From: Streptomyces sp. CGMCC 4.7035
Lineage (GTDB): Bacteria > Actinomycetota > Actinomycetes > Streptomycetales > Streptomycetaceae
Length of the DNA stretch: 64,000 nucleotides
Reading direction: 5' to 3'
NCBI RefSeq assembly: GCF_031583065.1
Contig: NZ_CP134053.1
Location: forward strand, 2,108,001 to 2,172,000
Both the position numbers and the translations under genes were made by a program. Positions 18,058-26,902 of this stretch are shown one piece after another. Under the pieces are notes generated by a model. It did no database searches. It had not been told where the DNA came from and saw only the letters and a list, made by a program, of their open reading frames with translations. How positions within the stretch are numbered: the first letter of the stretch is position 1; each line of letters opens with the position of its first letter.

Positions 18058-19002
18058 TCAGCCGATGGCTCGTCCGTACGCCCGTAGAGTGCGCAGCGCC
18101 TCGATGGTCACCATGGGGCGGCATTCCAGGGCGGTGCCCGGAGCCCACTGGCGCCAGAGGATCGGCCAGCCGCCGTCCTCCTGCTGCGCGGCCGCCAGGA
18201 AGTCCAGGGCGTGTGCCATCTCCTCGTCGGTGAACCACGCGCGCGCGAGGGAGTCCGGGGTACGCGCGAAGTCGTACGGGAAGTGGTGCTCGCCGGGCGC
18301 GTACCCGGCGGCGACCGGATACGCCTCCAGGCGGTTCGGATCCAGGACCGCGAGCCGCTGTTCGCGCACCAGACGCCCCAGGCGGTCCGCGGCCGCCTCC
18401 GCGCGCGGGCGGTCGGGTGCCGAGTCCAGGAACGCCACGGCTGCCTCGATCTCGTACGGATGCGACTTCTCCAGGGACTCGACCGTCTGCCAGCAGAAGT
18501 CGGTGGCCCGGAACAGCCACGCGTGCCACACCTCGTTGCGGTGCAGCAGGCCCACCACGGGACCCGTGGCGAGAAGGTCGCTCGGCGGGTCGTCGACGAC
18601 CGGCACGAAGGGGGCCGCCGGATAGCCGCGCTGGCTGGGATGGATCGCCGGAAGCGCGCCGTCCGGCGTCGAGACGGCGGTCAGATAGCGGCACACGCGC
18701 TCCACCCGCTGCCCGCCGCAGCGACCGATCGAGTCGAGGACGCGCAGCGCGTGCGCGGTGTGCAGGGGCTGGCTGACGGGACCACGCAGATCGGGTTCGA
18801 GGGCGTGACCGTATCCCTCGTCCGCATTGCGGTAGGCGGCCAGCGCGGTCTCCACCGGGTCGGCGGCGCCGCCCAGGAAGTGGTACGCGAAGCGGCGCTG
18901 CTCCAGCACGCGCGCGGTGAGCCAGATGAACTGCTCGGCGCGGGACAGCGGGGAGCGCGCCGAGGGCGTAGGGGGGAGTGGGGATGCTCCGGATTCGGCC
19001 AT
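18058..19002 (-). CDS. Prenyltransferase/terpene-cyclase-like repeat protein, function unknown
   Basis: A 314-residue soluble protein with alpha-toroid character: helical repeats and a QW-type motif (QQEDGGW, near 273-279) as in squalene cyclase and prenyltransferase folds. The acidic DXDD cyclase motif is not apparent, so catalysis as a cyclase is not supported. It is conserved near recA in Streptomyces but uncharacterised to my knowledge. The ATG at 19002 is preceded 7 nt upstream by TACGGT on the minus strand (19015-19010), so the mRNA may be leaderless. It is divergent from the DUF3046 gene. Confidence 0.75.
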   Translation of the reverse strand: MAESGASPLPPTPSARSPLSRAEQFIWLTARVLEQRRFAYHFLGGAADPVETALAAYRNADEGYGHALEPDLRGPVSQPLHTAHALRVLDSIGRCGGQRVERVCRYLTAVSTPDGALPAIHPSQRGYPAAPFVPVVDDPPSDLLATGPVVGLLHRNEVWHAWLFRATDFCWQTVESLEKSHPYEIEAAVAFLDSAPDRPRAEAAADRLGRLVREQRLAVLDPNRLEAYPVAAGYAPGEHHFPYDFARTPDSLARAWFTDEEMAHALDFLAAAQQEDGGWPILWRQWAPGTALECRPMVTIEALRTLRAYGRAIG

Positions 19003-19082
19003 GGATCAGACCGTAGGACGGAAAGCGTTCTCGACAAGCGGTCCCGGCCCGGGCCCACTCTCAGGAGCGTGATACTGGAGTC

Positions 19083-19277
19083 ATGCGGTTGACGGTCTTC
19101 TGGCAGCGGATGGCGGCTCACTTCGGAGAGGGGTACGCCGACACCTTCGCGCGCGATCACGTGATGTCGGAGCTCGGCGGGCGCACGGTGCACCAGGCGC
19201 TGGACGCCGGCTGGGAGGCCAAGGACGTGTGGCGCGCGGTGTGCACGGCCGTGAACATTCCGTACGACAAGCGCTGA
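19083..19277 (+). CDS. DUF3046 protein
   Basis: A 64-residue cytoplasmic protein matching DUF3046, a small actinobacterial family usually encoded just upstream of recA. The body is helical, with RLTVFWQRMAAHFG at the start and IPYDKR at the end. No catalytic residues are evident. GATACT (19071-19076) lies exactly 6 nt before the ATG, so translation is probably leaderless despite the overlapping GGAG. Function unknown. Confidence 0.88.
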   Translation: MRLTVFWQRMAAHFGEGYADTFARDHVMSELGGRTVHQALDAGWEAKDVWRAVCTAVNIPYDKR

Positions 19278-19337
19278 AGGGCCACGAAGATCCGCAGGCA
19301 ATCGCCGAATGTCGGTGGCGTGGGCGAGACTTGCCCC

Positions 19338-20561
19338 GTGTCCTCGACAGATGAGACCGCGCAGGTCCCCCAGCAGGAATCACCGTTCGGCCCGACACCG
19401 CCCGACCCGCCCCCGGCGGGTACCGGCGCCGTGCCGAGCGTCCGCATGCCGCGCTGGCTGCCGCGCGCCATGGTGCTGGCCCTCGCCCTCGTCGCCGTGT
19501 TCCAGCTCGGCAGCTGGGCGTTCCACCAGCTCACCGGGCTGCTGATCAACATACTCATCGCGTTCTTCCTGGCGCTCGCCATCGAGCCGGCGGTGAGCCG
19601 GATGGCCGTTCGTGGCATGCGCCGGGGGCTGGCCACCTTCCTGGTCTTCCTCGGCCTGACGGTCGCCGTCGCCGGGTTCGTCACGCTGCTCGGCTCGATG
19701 CTCGCGGGCCAGATCGTCAAGATGGTCGAGGGCTTTCCGGACTACCTCGACTCCCTGATCAGCTGGATCAACACGACGTTCCACACCGACCTCAGACGCG
19801 TGGACGTGCAGGACAGCCTGGTCCACTCCGACTGGCTCAGGAAGTACGTCCAGAACAGCGCCACCGGCGTGCTCGACGTCTCCGCGCAGGTCCTGGGCGG
19901 CCTCTTCCGGCTGCTGACGATCGCGCTGTTCTCGTTCTACTTCGCCGCCGACGGGCCGCGGCTGCGGCGGGCGCTGTGCTCCGTGCTGCCGCCCGCCCGG
20001 CAGGCCGAGGTCCTGCGCGCGTGGGAGATAGCCGTCGACAAGACGGGCGGGTACCTCTACTCACGCGGCCTGATGGCGCTGATCTCGGGCATAGCGCACT
20101 ACGTCCTGCTGGTGGCGCTGGGCATTCCGTACGCGCCCGTGCTCGCCGTCTGGGTCGGCCTGGTCTCGCAGTTCATCCCGACCATCGGCACCTATCTCGC
20201 GGGCGCCCTGCCGATGCTGATCGCCTTCACGGTGGCCCCCTGGTACGCGCTGTGGGTGCTGGTCTTCGTCGTGGTCTACCAGCAGTTCGAGAACTACATG
20301 CTGCAGCCCAAGCTGACCGCGAGGTCGGTGGACATCCACCCCGCGGTCGCCTTCGGGTCGGTCATCGCGGGCACCGCCCTCCTCGGTGCGGTGGGAGCGC
20401 TGATCTCCATCCCGGCGGTCGCCACGCTGCAGGCCTTCCTGGGGGCGTACGTGAAGCGGTACGACGTCACGGACGATCCCCGTGTCCAGGGGCACCGGAC
20501 ACGGGGATCGGACAGCCTCACCGCGCGCCTGCGGCGGGTGTTCCCCCGCCTCACAAGGTGA
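19338..20561 (+). CDS. AI-2E/PerM-family membrane transporter
   Basis: A 407-residue member of the AI-2E (PerM/YhhT) family with about eight hydrophobic segments. It has the conserved C-terminal PKLTARSVDIHPAVAFGS region. Members have been linked to autoinducer-2 or small-ion export; substrate here is unknown. I chose GTG at 19338 because GAGACT (19326-19331) ends 6 nt before it, the spacing shared by other leaderless starts in this window. GTG at 19320 is the alternative. A perfect 14-bp inverted repeat lies inside its 3' coding end. Confidence 0.85.
   Translation: MSSTDETAQVPQQESPFGPTPPDPPPAGTGAVPSVRMPRWLPRAMVLALALVAVFQLGSWAFHQLTGLLINILIAFFLALAIEPAVSRMAVRGMRRGLATFLVFLGLTVAVAGFVTLLGSMLAGQIVKMVEGFPDYLDSLISWINTTFHTDLRRVDVQDSLVHSDWLRKYVQNSATGVLDVSAQVLGGLFRLLTIALFSFYFAADGPRLRRALCSVLPPARQAEVLRAWEIAVDKTGGYLYSRGLMALISGIAHYVLLVALGIPYAPVLAVWVGLVSQFIPTIGTYLAGALPMLIAFTVAPWYALWVLVFVVVYQQFENYMLQPKLTARSVDIHPAVAFGSVIAGTALLGAVGALISIPAVATLQAFLGAYVKRYDVTDDPRVQGHRTRGSDSLTARLRRVFPRLTR
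20474..20510. other. Perfect 14-bp inverted repeat inside the 3' end of the AI-2E gene
   Basis: CGATCCCCGTGTCC (20474-20487), a 9-nt loop, and the exact complement (20497-20510), encoding the region just after YDVTDDP. It lies 51 nt before the stop codon and so could form a strong hairpin in the mRNA. Three short direct repeats with GTCACCAGG-like cores follow the stop (20560-20605). Confidence 0.7.
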
Positions 20562-20598
20562 GTCACGGGGTGCGTCACCAGACGGGTCGGGGGATGAG

Positions 20599-21453
20599 TC
20601 ACCAGGTGAGCGCCGCCCATACCCCCGCGCCGAGCACGGCGGCCGCGTAGGTTCCCACCGCGGCGTGGACGATCCGCTGCTTCGTGGCGTCGCTCCAGGA
20701 CGTGCGGGACAGCAGCCAGGCCAGTGCGGGCAGTACCAGCACCGCGTGCAGGCTCACCCCGTGCAGAGGCTTGAGCGGGGTCGTGGAGTGGTACGCCGCC
20801 TGCTGATGCCCGGTGCGGGACAGCACGACCCCGCGCGCGATCATCACGGCGCCCGACAGCAGCGCGACGATCAGGATCGCGAACCCGGAGCGCAGCGCGA
20901 GCGGCATGCCCAGCGGTCCGTCGGGCCGGTGCCGGAACGCGGCGGCGGCGAACGCCGAGAGCACGACGACCAGGACACCGCCGCCCACCGCGAGCGTCAT
21001 CGCGATCACGGTGTCGAACGGCGTACCCGTGTTGAGGTGCGAGGGCACGTGGCGCCACGCCTGAACGGTGATCCCCGCGACCTCCACGACGCAGTCGGCG
21101 GCGAACACGACGAGCAGGACGGCACGCGTCCGCGCGCCGGCGCGCAGGTACGACGTCACCCAGGTGACCGCGATGAGCGTCAGCCCGAAGGAGAGCCCGA
21201 AGGTGACGGGCTTGCGCCAGGAGACGGGGCCGTACCAGGGACCTCCGTCGACGGCGAACACCAGCAGGTGCGCGAGGCCGGACAGTGCGAGGACGGCGCC
21301 GGTCGCGTAGCCGAGGCGTTCGGAGGGGCGGGCGGCATGCCACAAGGTGCTCGCCGAAGCGCCCGTTCGGCCGCCGGGGCGCAGGTCGGTGGCGGTCTCG
21401 GCCGACAGCGCCGGAGCGATGACGGGCGGGGTGTGGATTGCATCACGGTCCAT
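20599..21453 (-). CDS. Hypothetical integral membrane protein
   Basis: A 284-residue protein with about seven hydrophobic segments and no recognised family. A Trp/Tyr-containing loop (GGPWYGPVSWRKPVTFG) sits between the first two helices. I chose ATG at 21453: the longer frame to 21561 would run into the recA SOS promoter and adds 36 residues without membrane or domain character. It converges with the AI-2E gene and diverges from recA. No cofactor or catalytic motif is visible. Confidence 0.75.
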   Translation of the reverse strand: MDRDAIHTPPVIAPALSAETATDLRPGGRTGASASTLWHAARPSERLGYATGAVLALSGLAHLLVFAVDGGPWYGPVSWRKPVTFGLSFGLTLIAVTWVTSYLRAGARTRAVLLVVFAADCVVEVAGITVQAWRHVPSHLNTGTPFDTVIAMTLAVGGGVLVVVLSAFAAAAFRHRPDGPLGMPLALRSGFAILIVALLSGAVMIARGVVLSRTGHQQAAYHSTTPLKPLHGVSLHAVLVLPALAWLLSRTSWSDATKQRIVHAAVGTYAAAVLGAGVWAALTW

Positions 21454-21541
21454 GAGGACAGCCTCGACGCGACGGACCGCGCGGTCGTCGTACGGTCGAA
21501 GGCTCCTGCCGTACACCCCCGGAAGCAGCCACGGGGTGCGC

Positions 21542-21569
21542 TTGACACGAAAATCGAACATCCATTCTT
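21542..21569 (+). promoter_or_regulatory. Distal recA promoter with SOS (Cheo-type) box
   Basis: TTGACA (21542-21547), 16-bp spacer, CATTCT (21564-21569). GAACATCCATTC (21556-21567) is a GAAC-N4-GTTC-like LexA site overlapping the -10; I recall the same box described upstream of Streptomyces recA. The box is imperfect in its right half. Confidence 0.6.
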
Positions 21570-21665
21570 ATGGAGGCTCCGGCAGGGCTCTCGGCGGGGA
21601 TTTCGACGCGGTTTTCATGGAGAAGTGCCCGAGTTATCCACAGGCCGGACGGGCGTCGGGGCGCA

Positions 21666-21688
21666 TTGTCAGTGGCAGGCGTTAGCGT
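21666..21688 (+). promoter_or_regulatory. Proximal recA promoter, RecA-NDp/PafBC type
   Basis: TTGTCAGTG (21666-21674), 8-nt spacer, TAGCGT (21683-21688), an exact match to TTGTCRGTG-N8-TANNNT. The recA ATG lies 43 nt further on. The motif gives LexA-independent damage induction in mycobacteria through the WYL regulator PafBC; its role here is inferred. Confidence 0.75.
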
Positions 21689-21731
21689 CTTTGACGTGAA
21701 GCGATCGACTCAAGCAAACCGGGTGGAACCC

Positions 21732-22856
<1,125 letters not shown>

Positions 22857-22859
22857 CCC

Positions 22860-23633
22860 ATGGCGCGACGAACCGACTGGGCCGAGTACGCCCAGCCCGT
22901 CGCTCCGCAGGGGCGGGGGAGCCGGGGCGACGGGTGGCCCGTCGGGGACGATGACGGGGCGTACGGCACCGTGCGCGGCGACGGGGGTGAGAACGGCGAC
23001 GGTATGCCGCCCGGCGTCGGGGCGCGCGGGGGACGGGGGCGAGGCCGGCGGCGCGGTGTCGGGGAAGCGGCCGACGGCCCACAGGACGGAGGCCCCTCCT
23101 TCTCGTCGAGGGCCGAGAAGGGGGAGCTCCCGGGGGACCCGGTCGAGCGGGCGCGGGCGATCTGTCTGCGCCTGCTCACCGGCACTCCGCGCACCCGGAA
23201 ACAACTCGCGGACGCCCTGCGCAAGCGGGAGATCCCCGACGACGTGGCGGACGAGGTGCTGTCACGGTTCGAGGAGGTCGGCCTGATCGACGACAGCGCC
23301 TTCGCGGACGCCTGGGTGGAGTCCCGGCACCACGGCCGGGGCCTGGCCCGCCGGGCGCTCGCGCGGGAGCTGCGGACGAAGGGCGTGGACTCCACGCTGA
23401 TCGACGAAGCGGTGGGGCAGCTCGACGCCGAGCAGGAGGAGGCGACCGCGCGCGATCTCGTCGCCCGTAAGCTGCGCGCGACGCGAGGCCTGGACCGCGA
23501 CAAACGCCTGCGCCGCCTTGCGGGCATGCTCGCCCGCAAGGGCTACTCCGAGGGAATGGCCCTGCGGGTGGTCCGCCAGGCCCTGGAGGAGGAGGGGGAG
23601 GACACCGAGGGGCTGGAGGGCGAGGGGTTCTGA
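22860..23633 (+). CDS. recX: Regulatory protein RecX
   Basis: Modulator that binds the RecA filament and inhibits its recombinase and co-protease activity. The 257-residue protein has a conserved three-repeat helical RecX domain from about residue 90 (ARAICLRLLTGTPRTRKQL) to 240. The first 90 residues are a Gly/Asp/Arg-rich low-complexity extension characteristic of Streptomyces. Only 3 nt separate it from recA. It ends in an acidic tail and is followed by a dispersed repeat and a small hairpin shared with the convergent rhodanese gene. Confidence 0.93.
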   Translation: MARRTDWAEYAQPVAPQGRGSRGDGWPVGDDDGAYGTVRGDGGENGDGMPPGVGARGGRGRGRRRGVGEAADGPQDGGPSFSSRAEKGELPGDPVERARAICLRLLTGTPRTRKQLADALRKREIPDDVADEVLSRFEEVGLIDDSAFADAWVESRHHGRGLARRALARELRTKGVDSTLIDEAVGQLDAEQEEATARDLVARKLRATRGLDRDKRLRRLAGMLARKGYSEGMALRVVRQALEEEGEDTEGLEGEGF

Positions 23634-23679
23634 ACCGCCGGAGGCTGCCCGACGCCCGCGCCCAAGCGCTCCGCTGGAA

Positions 23680-23746
23680 GTCCGGCGTGCCACCTGCGGG
23701 TGCGTCGTGGCTGGTCGCGCAGTTCCCCGCGCCCCTTTAGGGCGCG
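23680..23746. repeat. Streptomyces dispersed intergenic repeat with terminal hairpin
   Basis: The stretch containing CACCTGCGGGTGCGTCGTGG and TGGTCGCGCAGTTCCCCGCG resembles a repeat I know to recur in many intergenic regions of Streptomyces genomes. It sits between the convergent recX and rhodanese genes and ends in CGCGCCC-CTTTA-GGGCGCG (23728-23746), which can terminate both. Confidence 0.6.
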
Positions 23747-23748
23747 GA

Positions 23749-24156
23749 CTACGCCGTCATCGTCACCGGCAACCCCGCCGCCTTCCAGGCCTGGAAGCCG
23801 CCCACCAGGTCCGTGGCTCGGTGCAGGCCGAGTTGGCGCAGAGAGGCGGCGGCCAGGCTGGAGGCGTAGCCCTCGTTGCAGACGACCACCACGCGCAGGT
23901 CGTGACTTGTGGCCTCGGCGGCGCGGTGGCTGCCCTGCGGGTCGAGGCGCCACTCCAGTTCGTTGCGCTCGACGACGAGGGCGCCGGGAATCAGTCCGTC
24001 ACGGTCGCGCAGGGCCGCATACCGGATGTCCACGAGCAGGGCCTCGCCGGCCAGCGCGGCCTCGTACGCCTCCGCGACCTCGACCCGGTCGAGGCCCTCG
24101 CGGACCCGCTCCAGCAGCTCGTCGATGCCTATGGGGCCTTCGGGTGTGAAGCTCAC
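23749..24156 (-). CDS. Rhodanese-like sulfurtransferase domain protein
   Basis: A 135-residue single rhodanese domain. The active-site loop is CNEGYASS, with the persulfide-forming cysteine preceded by VVVV. A DIRYAALRDRDGLIPGA segment carries the conserved aspartate/arginine region and GGFQAWKAAGLPV closes the fold. The GTG start at 24156 overlaps the stop of the cysteine dioxygenase gene (GTGA), so the two are translated together. The likely role is handling sulfane sulfur derived from cysteine breakdown. Confidence 0.9.
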   Translation of the reverse strand: MSFTPEGPIGIDELLERVREGLDRVEVAEAYEAALAGEALLVDIRYAALRDRDGLIPGALVVERNELEWRLDPQGSHRAAEATSHDLRVVVVCNEGYASSLAAASLRQLGLHRATDLVGGFQAWKAAGLPVTMTA

Positions 24157-24692
24157 TGCCAGTCCTCCGGACGCTCGACGTGCTCCAGACGCAGTACCTG
24201 CCCCGTACGGCTGTAGCGACGGATCTGCGGCAGCGGCGGGTAGTACGCGTGGACCGAGATCGCGTGCTGCTCGGTGGACTCGTTGAGCACCTCGTGCACA
24301 TGGTGCTGTCCGAAGGAGCGGCCCGTGCCGGCCGGCAGCCGCCGCTCCCGGTCCACCCCCTCGGTGAGCTCCAGGGTCTTCCAGCCGTCGGCCGGCAGCC
24401 GCACGGCGAGCGAGTACTCCTTGAGTTCGCCCGATGCGGTGACGAAGGCGCCGACCGAGTCGGCGTGGTCGTGCCAGCCGGTGCCGGTGCCGGGCGGCCA
24501 GCCGATCAGCCAGGCCTCGCTGCCGCCGGGACCCTCCAGGCGTACCCAGGTACGGCCCTCGGGGTCCAGCGGGAGTGAGGCGATCAGCTCCGGGTCGGCG
24601 GCCGCACGGCGCACGAAGTCGAGCAGCTCGGCCTGGGTGGGGGCCTCCGGAGTGGAGGCGGAGACAACGGAGACAGAAGGTGACACAGACAC
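24153..24692 (-). CDS. Cysteine dioxygenase (cupin, type I CDO family)
   Basis: Non-haem iron enzyme oxidising cysteine to cysteine sulfinate. The 179-residue protein has cupin motif 1 GTGTGWHDHADS with the HxH ligands and cupin motif 2 around HHVHEVLN. The start is taken as GTG at 24692, 7 nt after AGGAC; a GTG at 24686 is also possible. It precedes the rhodanese gene with overlapping stop/start. Upstream lie a cysteine-containing leader peptide, a clear promoter and a 33-bp palindrome, so expression is probably sulfur-responsive. Confidence 0.9.
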   Translation of the reverse strand: MSVSPSVSVVSASTPEAPTQAELLDFVRRAAADPELIASLPLDPEGRTWVRLEGPGGSEAWLIGWPPGTGTGWHDHADSVGAFVTASGELKEYSLAVRLPADGWKTLELTEGVDRERRLPAGTGRSFGQHHVHEVLNESTEQHAISVHAYYPPLPQIRRYSRTGQVLRLEHVERPEDWQ

Positions 24693-24768
24693 GGGTACCG
24701 TCCTGAGGCGTTCGCACGGGAGCGCGCAGCGGTACGGGCACGGCGCGCGCGGGTGAAGGGAAACGAGG

Positions 24769-24840
24769 TCAGCAGGACGGACGACACACGCAGCCCGCAT
24801 AGCGGACGAGGTCCATATGGACCCTCCGCCACAGGCGCAC
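24769..24840 (-). CDS. Cysteine-containing leader peptide, 23 residues
   Basis: GTG at 24840, stop TGA at 24771-24769. The peptide begins MRLWRRVHMDLVRY and ends in AGCVCRPSC, with three cysteines in its last seven residues. The R-R-x-H-x-D-L-x-R core followed by Cys is the pattern of the small putative leader peptides annotated upstream of Streptomyces sulfur genes. Ribosome pausing at Cys codons could couple cysteine supply to the downstream dioxygenase, which starts 76 nt after the leader stop. The attenuation role is inferred. Confidence 0.7.
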   Translation of the reverse strand: MRLWRRVHMDLVRYAGCVCRPSC

Positions 24841-24862
24841 ACAGGTGTCGGTCACGATCCGG

Positions 24863-24891
24863 AGTACACCATGGCGGTGCCGACCGGTCAA
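24863..24891 (-). promoter_or_regulatory. Promoter of the cysteine dioxygenase operon
   Basis: On the minus strand TTGACC (24891-24886), 17-bp spacer, TGTACT (24868-24863). The predicted start is about 15 nt before the leader-peptide GTG at 24840. The palindrome at 24894-24926 abuts the -35 box. Confidence 0.65.
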
Positions 24892-24893
24892 CT

Positions 24894-24926
24894 CACAGTC
24901 ACTATGTGGACCACAGGGTGACTGTG
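24894..24926. promoter_or_regulatory. 33-bp near-perfect palindrome next to the -35 box
   Basis: CACAGTCAC (24894-24902) and GTGACTGTG (24918-24926) flank a nested dyad TGTGG-A-CCACA (24905-24915), symmetric about 24910, with 14 of 16 pairs matching. Position suggests an operator for the cysteine dioxygenase promoter. It also lies 68 nt after the stop of the upstream monooxygenase gene, so a terminator role is possible. The 24693-24993 gap otherwise holds only the leader and promoter. Confidence 0.7.
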
Positions 24927-24993
24927 CGTATGGCACGGATACACCGCACCCTCGCGAGCCGCTCGGCGAGCCTGGTACGCCCGCGTTCGCCGC

Positions 24994-26688
24994 TCAGCCC
25001 GCGCCCGCAGTGGCCTGTTCCTTCGCCGGGCCGCCGAGGGTCGCCTCCGCCGCCTCATACAGGTCCGCCGGGCGTACTCCGCTCAGCGCCGTGACCAGAT
25101 GGCCGTCCGGGCGGATCAGGAGGACCGTGTGAGGGGCCGCGCCCGGGTAGCTCTCGGCCACCAGGAGTTCGGCGGAGTGCGGCAGGGCCGTCACCGCCGC
25201 CGCCAGCCGGGGCATGATCCCGGCCGACACCCAGTGCTTGCGCTCCCACACGCCCGTGCCCGGCGCGACCAGCACCACCAGCAGCGATCCACGCCCCAGC
25301 CGTTCCCGCAGCCGTACGAACGAGCCGTCCTCGGCCGTCACCCGCACATCCACGACCTGTGCCCCGGGCTCGGTGTCCACCGATGCCGCCGACTCGGTGT
25401 GCGCGGGCGCGAGCGGCGAGGTGGTGTACCTCCCCGGCGCCCCCAGCGCGCCGCGCCCCAGGTGGCCGTCCGCGAGCAGCGCGTCATGGCCGCGGGCGGA
25501 CCCCGGGACGTACGAACGCAGGCTCCCGCCGCCGCGCAGCACCGGAAGCGCCTGGTCGGAGGCGCGCAGCCGGGCCGCGACCACGGCGCGGCGCTCCGCC
25601 TGATAGCTGTCAAGCAGCACCTCGTGCGGACCGTGGTGCCAGGCCAGCGCCAGCTTCCAGGCGAGGTTGTCGATGTCCCTGAGGCCCTCGTCAAGGCCCT
25701 GCGTGCCGAGTGCGCCGAGCAGATGCGCGGCGTCCCCGGCGAGGAAGACCCGGCCGGCGCGCCAACGGCGGGCCAGCCGGTGGTGGACCGTGTGGACGCC
25801 CGTGTCCAGCAGGTCGTACGCGGGGGTGGAGCCGCCCCCGTTCCAGCCCGCGAGGGTCTCCCGGACCCGCGTCACCAGCAGCTCCGGTGTGACCAGGTCC
25901 TTGCCCGGCGGCAGCAGCCAGTCCAGACGCCATACGCCGTCGGGCAGGGGACGCGCCACGACCTCGCCGCCCGAGGGCCCCGACGTCCGCCACGGCGGCA
26001 TCCGGTGCAGCAACGCCTCGCCGGGCCAGGGAAGTTCGGTGCGCAGAGCTGCGACGGCGTGCCGCTCCACGGCAGTACGGCCCGGGAAGCGGATGTCGAG
26101 CAGCTTGCGCACCGTCGAGCGCGGTCCGTCGCAGCCGACGAGGTAACTGCCGCGCCACCACGTGCCCCGGGGGCCGCGCGTGTGCGCCGTGACGCCCGAC
26201 GGCTCGCTTTCGAGGGAGTCCAGTCGGCTTTCCACGGCGACCTTGACCAGCCGTTCCGAGGCGATGGCGGCCCGCAGGGCGCCGGTGAGCACGTGCTGGG
26301 CGATGTGCAGCGGGGCCGGTTCCCCGTCGGCGCCGGGCCCCTCGACCGCGCCCTTGCGATCCTCGGTGGCTCGCCCCGCGGCCGGGCCGTAGGCGCTTCC
26401 GGGTTCCTCCTCCGTACCGTCCGGCTGGAACGCGACCTCCCGCGTCACCTGCTTGCGCCGCATCGACCGCCATCCCGTCCAGCGCAGTCCGAGCTCGGCG
26501 AGGGCCACTCCGGTCAGCCGTTCCATCAGCGCGGCGGTGTCCTCCCGCAGCACGACGGTGCGCGCGGCCCGCTGCTCGTCCTTGCCCGGCCCCTCGTCGA
26601 GGACCACGGACGGCACTTCCTGGCGCGCGAGCGCGAGCGAGAGCGAGAGCCCCACAGGCCCCGCTCCCACGATGATCACCGGGTCCAC
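24994..26688 (-). CDS. FAD-dependent aromatic-ring monooxygenase (class A flavoprotein)
   Basis: A 564-residue flavoprotein hydroxylase. The N-terminal dinucleotide fold has GAGPVG near residue 8, the DG motif appears as GCDGPRSTVR, and the FAD GD motif as AGDAAHLLGALGTQGLDEG. The C-terminal third resembles the thioredoxin-like domain of phenol-hydroxylase and rifampicin-monooxygenase relatives. Substrate unknown. GTG at 26688 is preceded by AGGGGG; the reading frame extends 30 codons further upstream but that part has no family resemblance. No pathway genes adjoin it. Confidence 0.85.
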   Translation of the reverse strand: MDPVIIVGAGPVGLSLSLALARQEVPSVVLDEGPGKDEQRAARTVVLREDTAALMERLTGVALAELGLRWTGWRSMRRKQVTREVAFQPDGTEEEPGSAYGPAAGRATEDRKGAVEGPGADGEPAPLHIAQHVLTGALRAAIASERLVKVAVESRLDSLESEPSGVTAHTRGPRGTWWRGSYLVGCDGPRSTVRKLLDIRFPGRTAVERHAVAALRTELPWPGEALLHRMPPWRTSGPSGGEVVARPLPDGVWRLDWLLPPGKDLVTPELLVTRVRETLAGWNGGGSTPAYDLLDTGVHTVHHRLARRWRAGRVFLAGDAAHLLGALGTQGLDEGLRDIDNLAWKLALAWHHGPHEVLLDSYQAERRAVVAARLRASDQALPVLRGGGSLRSYVPGSARGHDALLADGHLGRGALGAPGRYTTSPLAPAHTESAASVDTEPGAQVVDVRVTAEDGSFVRLRERLGRGSLLVVLVAPGTGVWERKHWVSAGIMPRLAAAVTALPHSAELLVAESYPGAAPHTVLLIRPDGHLVTALSGVRPADLYEAAEATLGGPAKEQATAGAG

Positions 26689-26804
26689 GGCGTGGCGCCC
26701 CCTGCCCTGAGCGGTGTCCTGAGGGACGTATGTGAACAGGAAGTTGGAGCAGGGTGCACGATCACAGAACGTATGCAACCCACTGCCGCTGTTCGCGTCA
26801 AGCG

Positions 26805-26838
26805 ACGGGGGCAGTGGCGATCATGCCACTGCCCCCGT
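26805..26838. terminator. Perfect 14-bp hairpin after gluD
   Basis: ACGGGGGCAGTGGC (26805-26818), loop GATCAT, exact complement (26825-26838). It lies 65 nt beyond the gluD stop on the minus strand and probably ends the gluABCD transcript. Confidence 0.8.
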
Positions 26839-26902
26839 GGAGCAACAGGACTGAGAAGACGTCAGGAGGAATGAGAGGCCCGCCGGACGAGGACGGCTCC
26901 TC

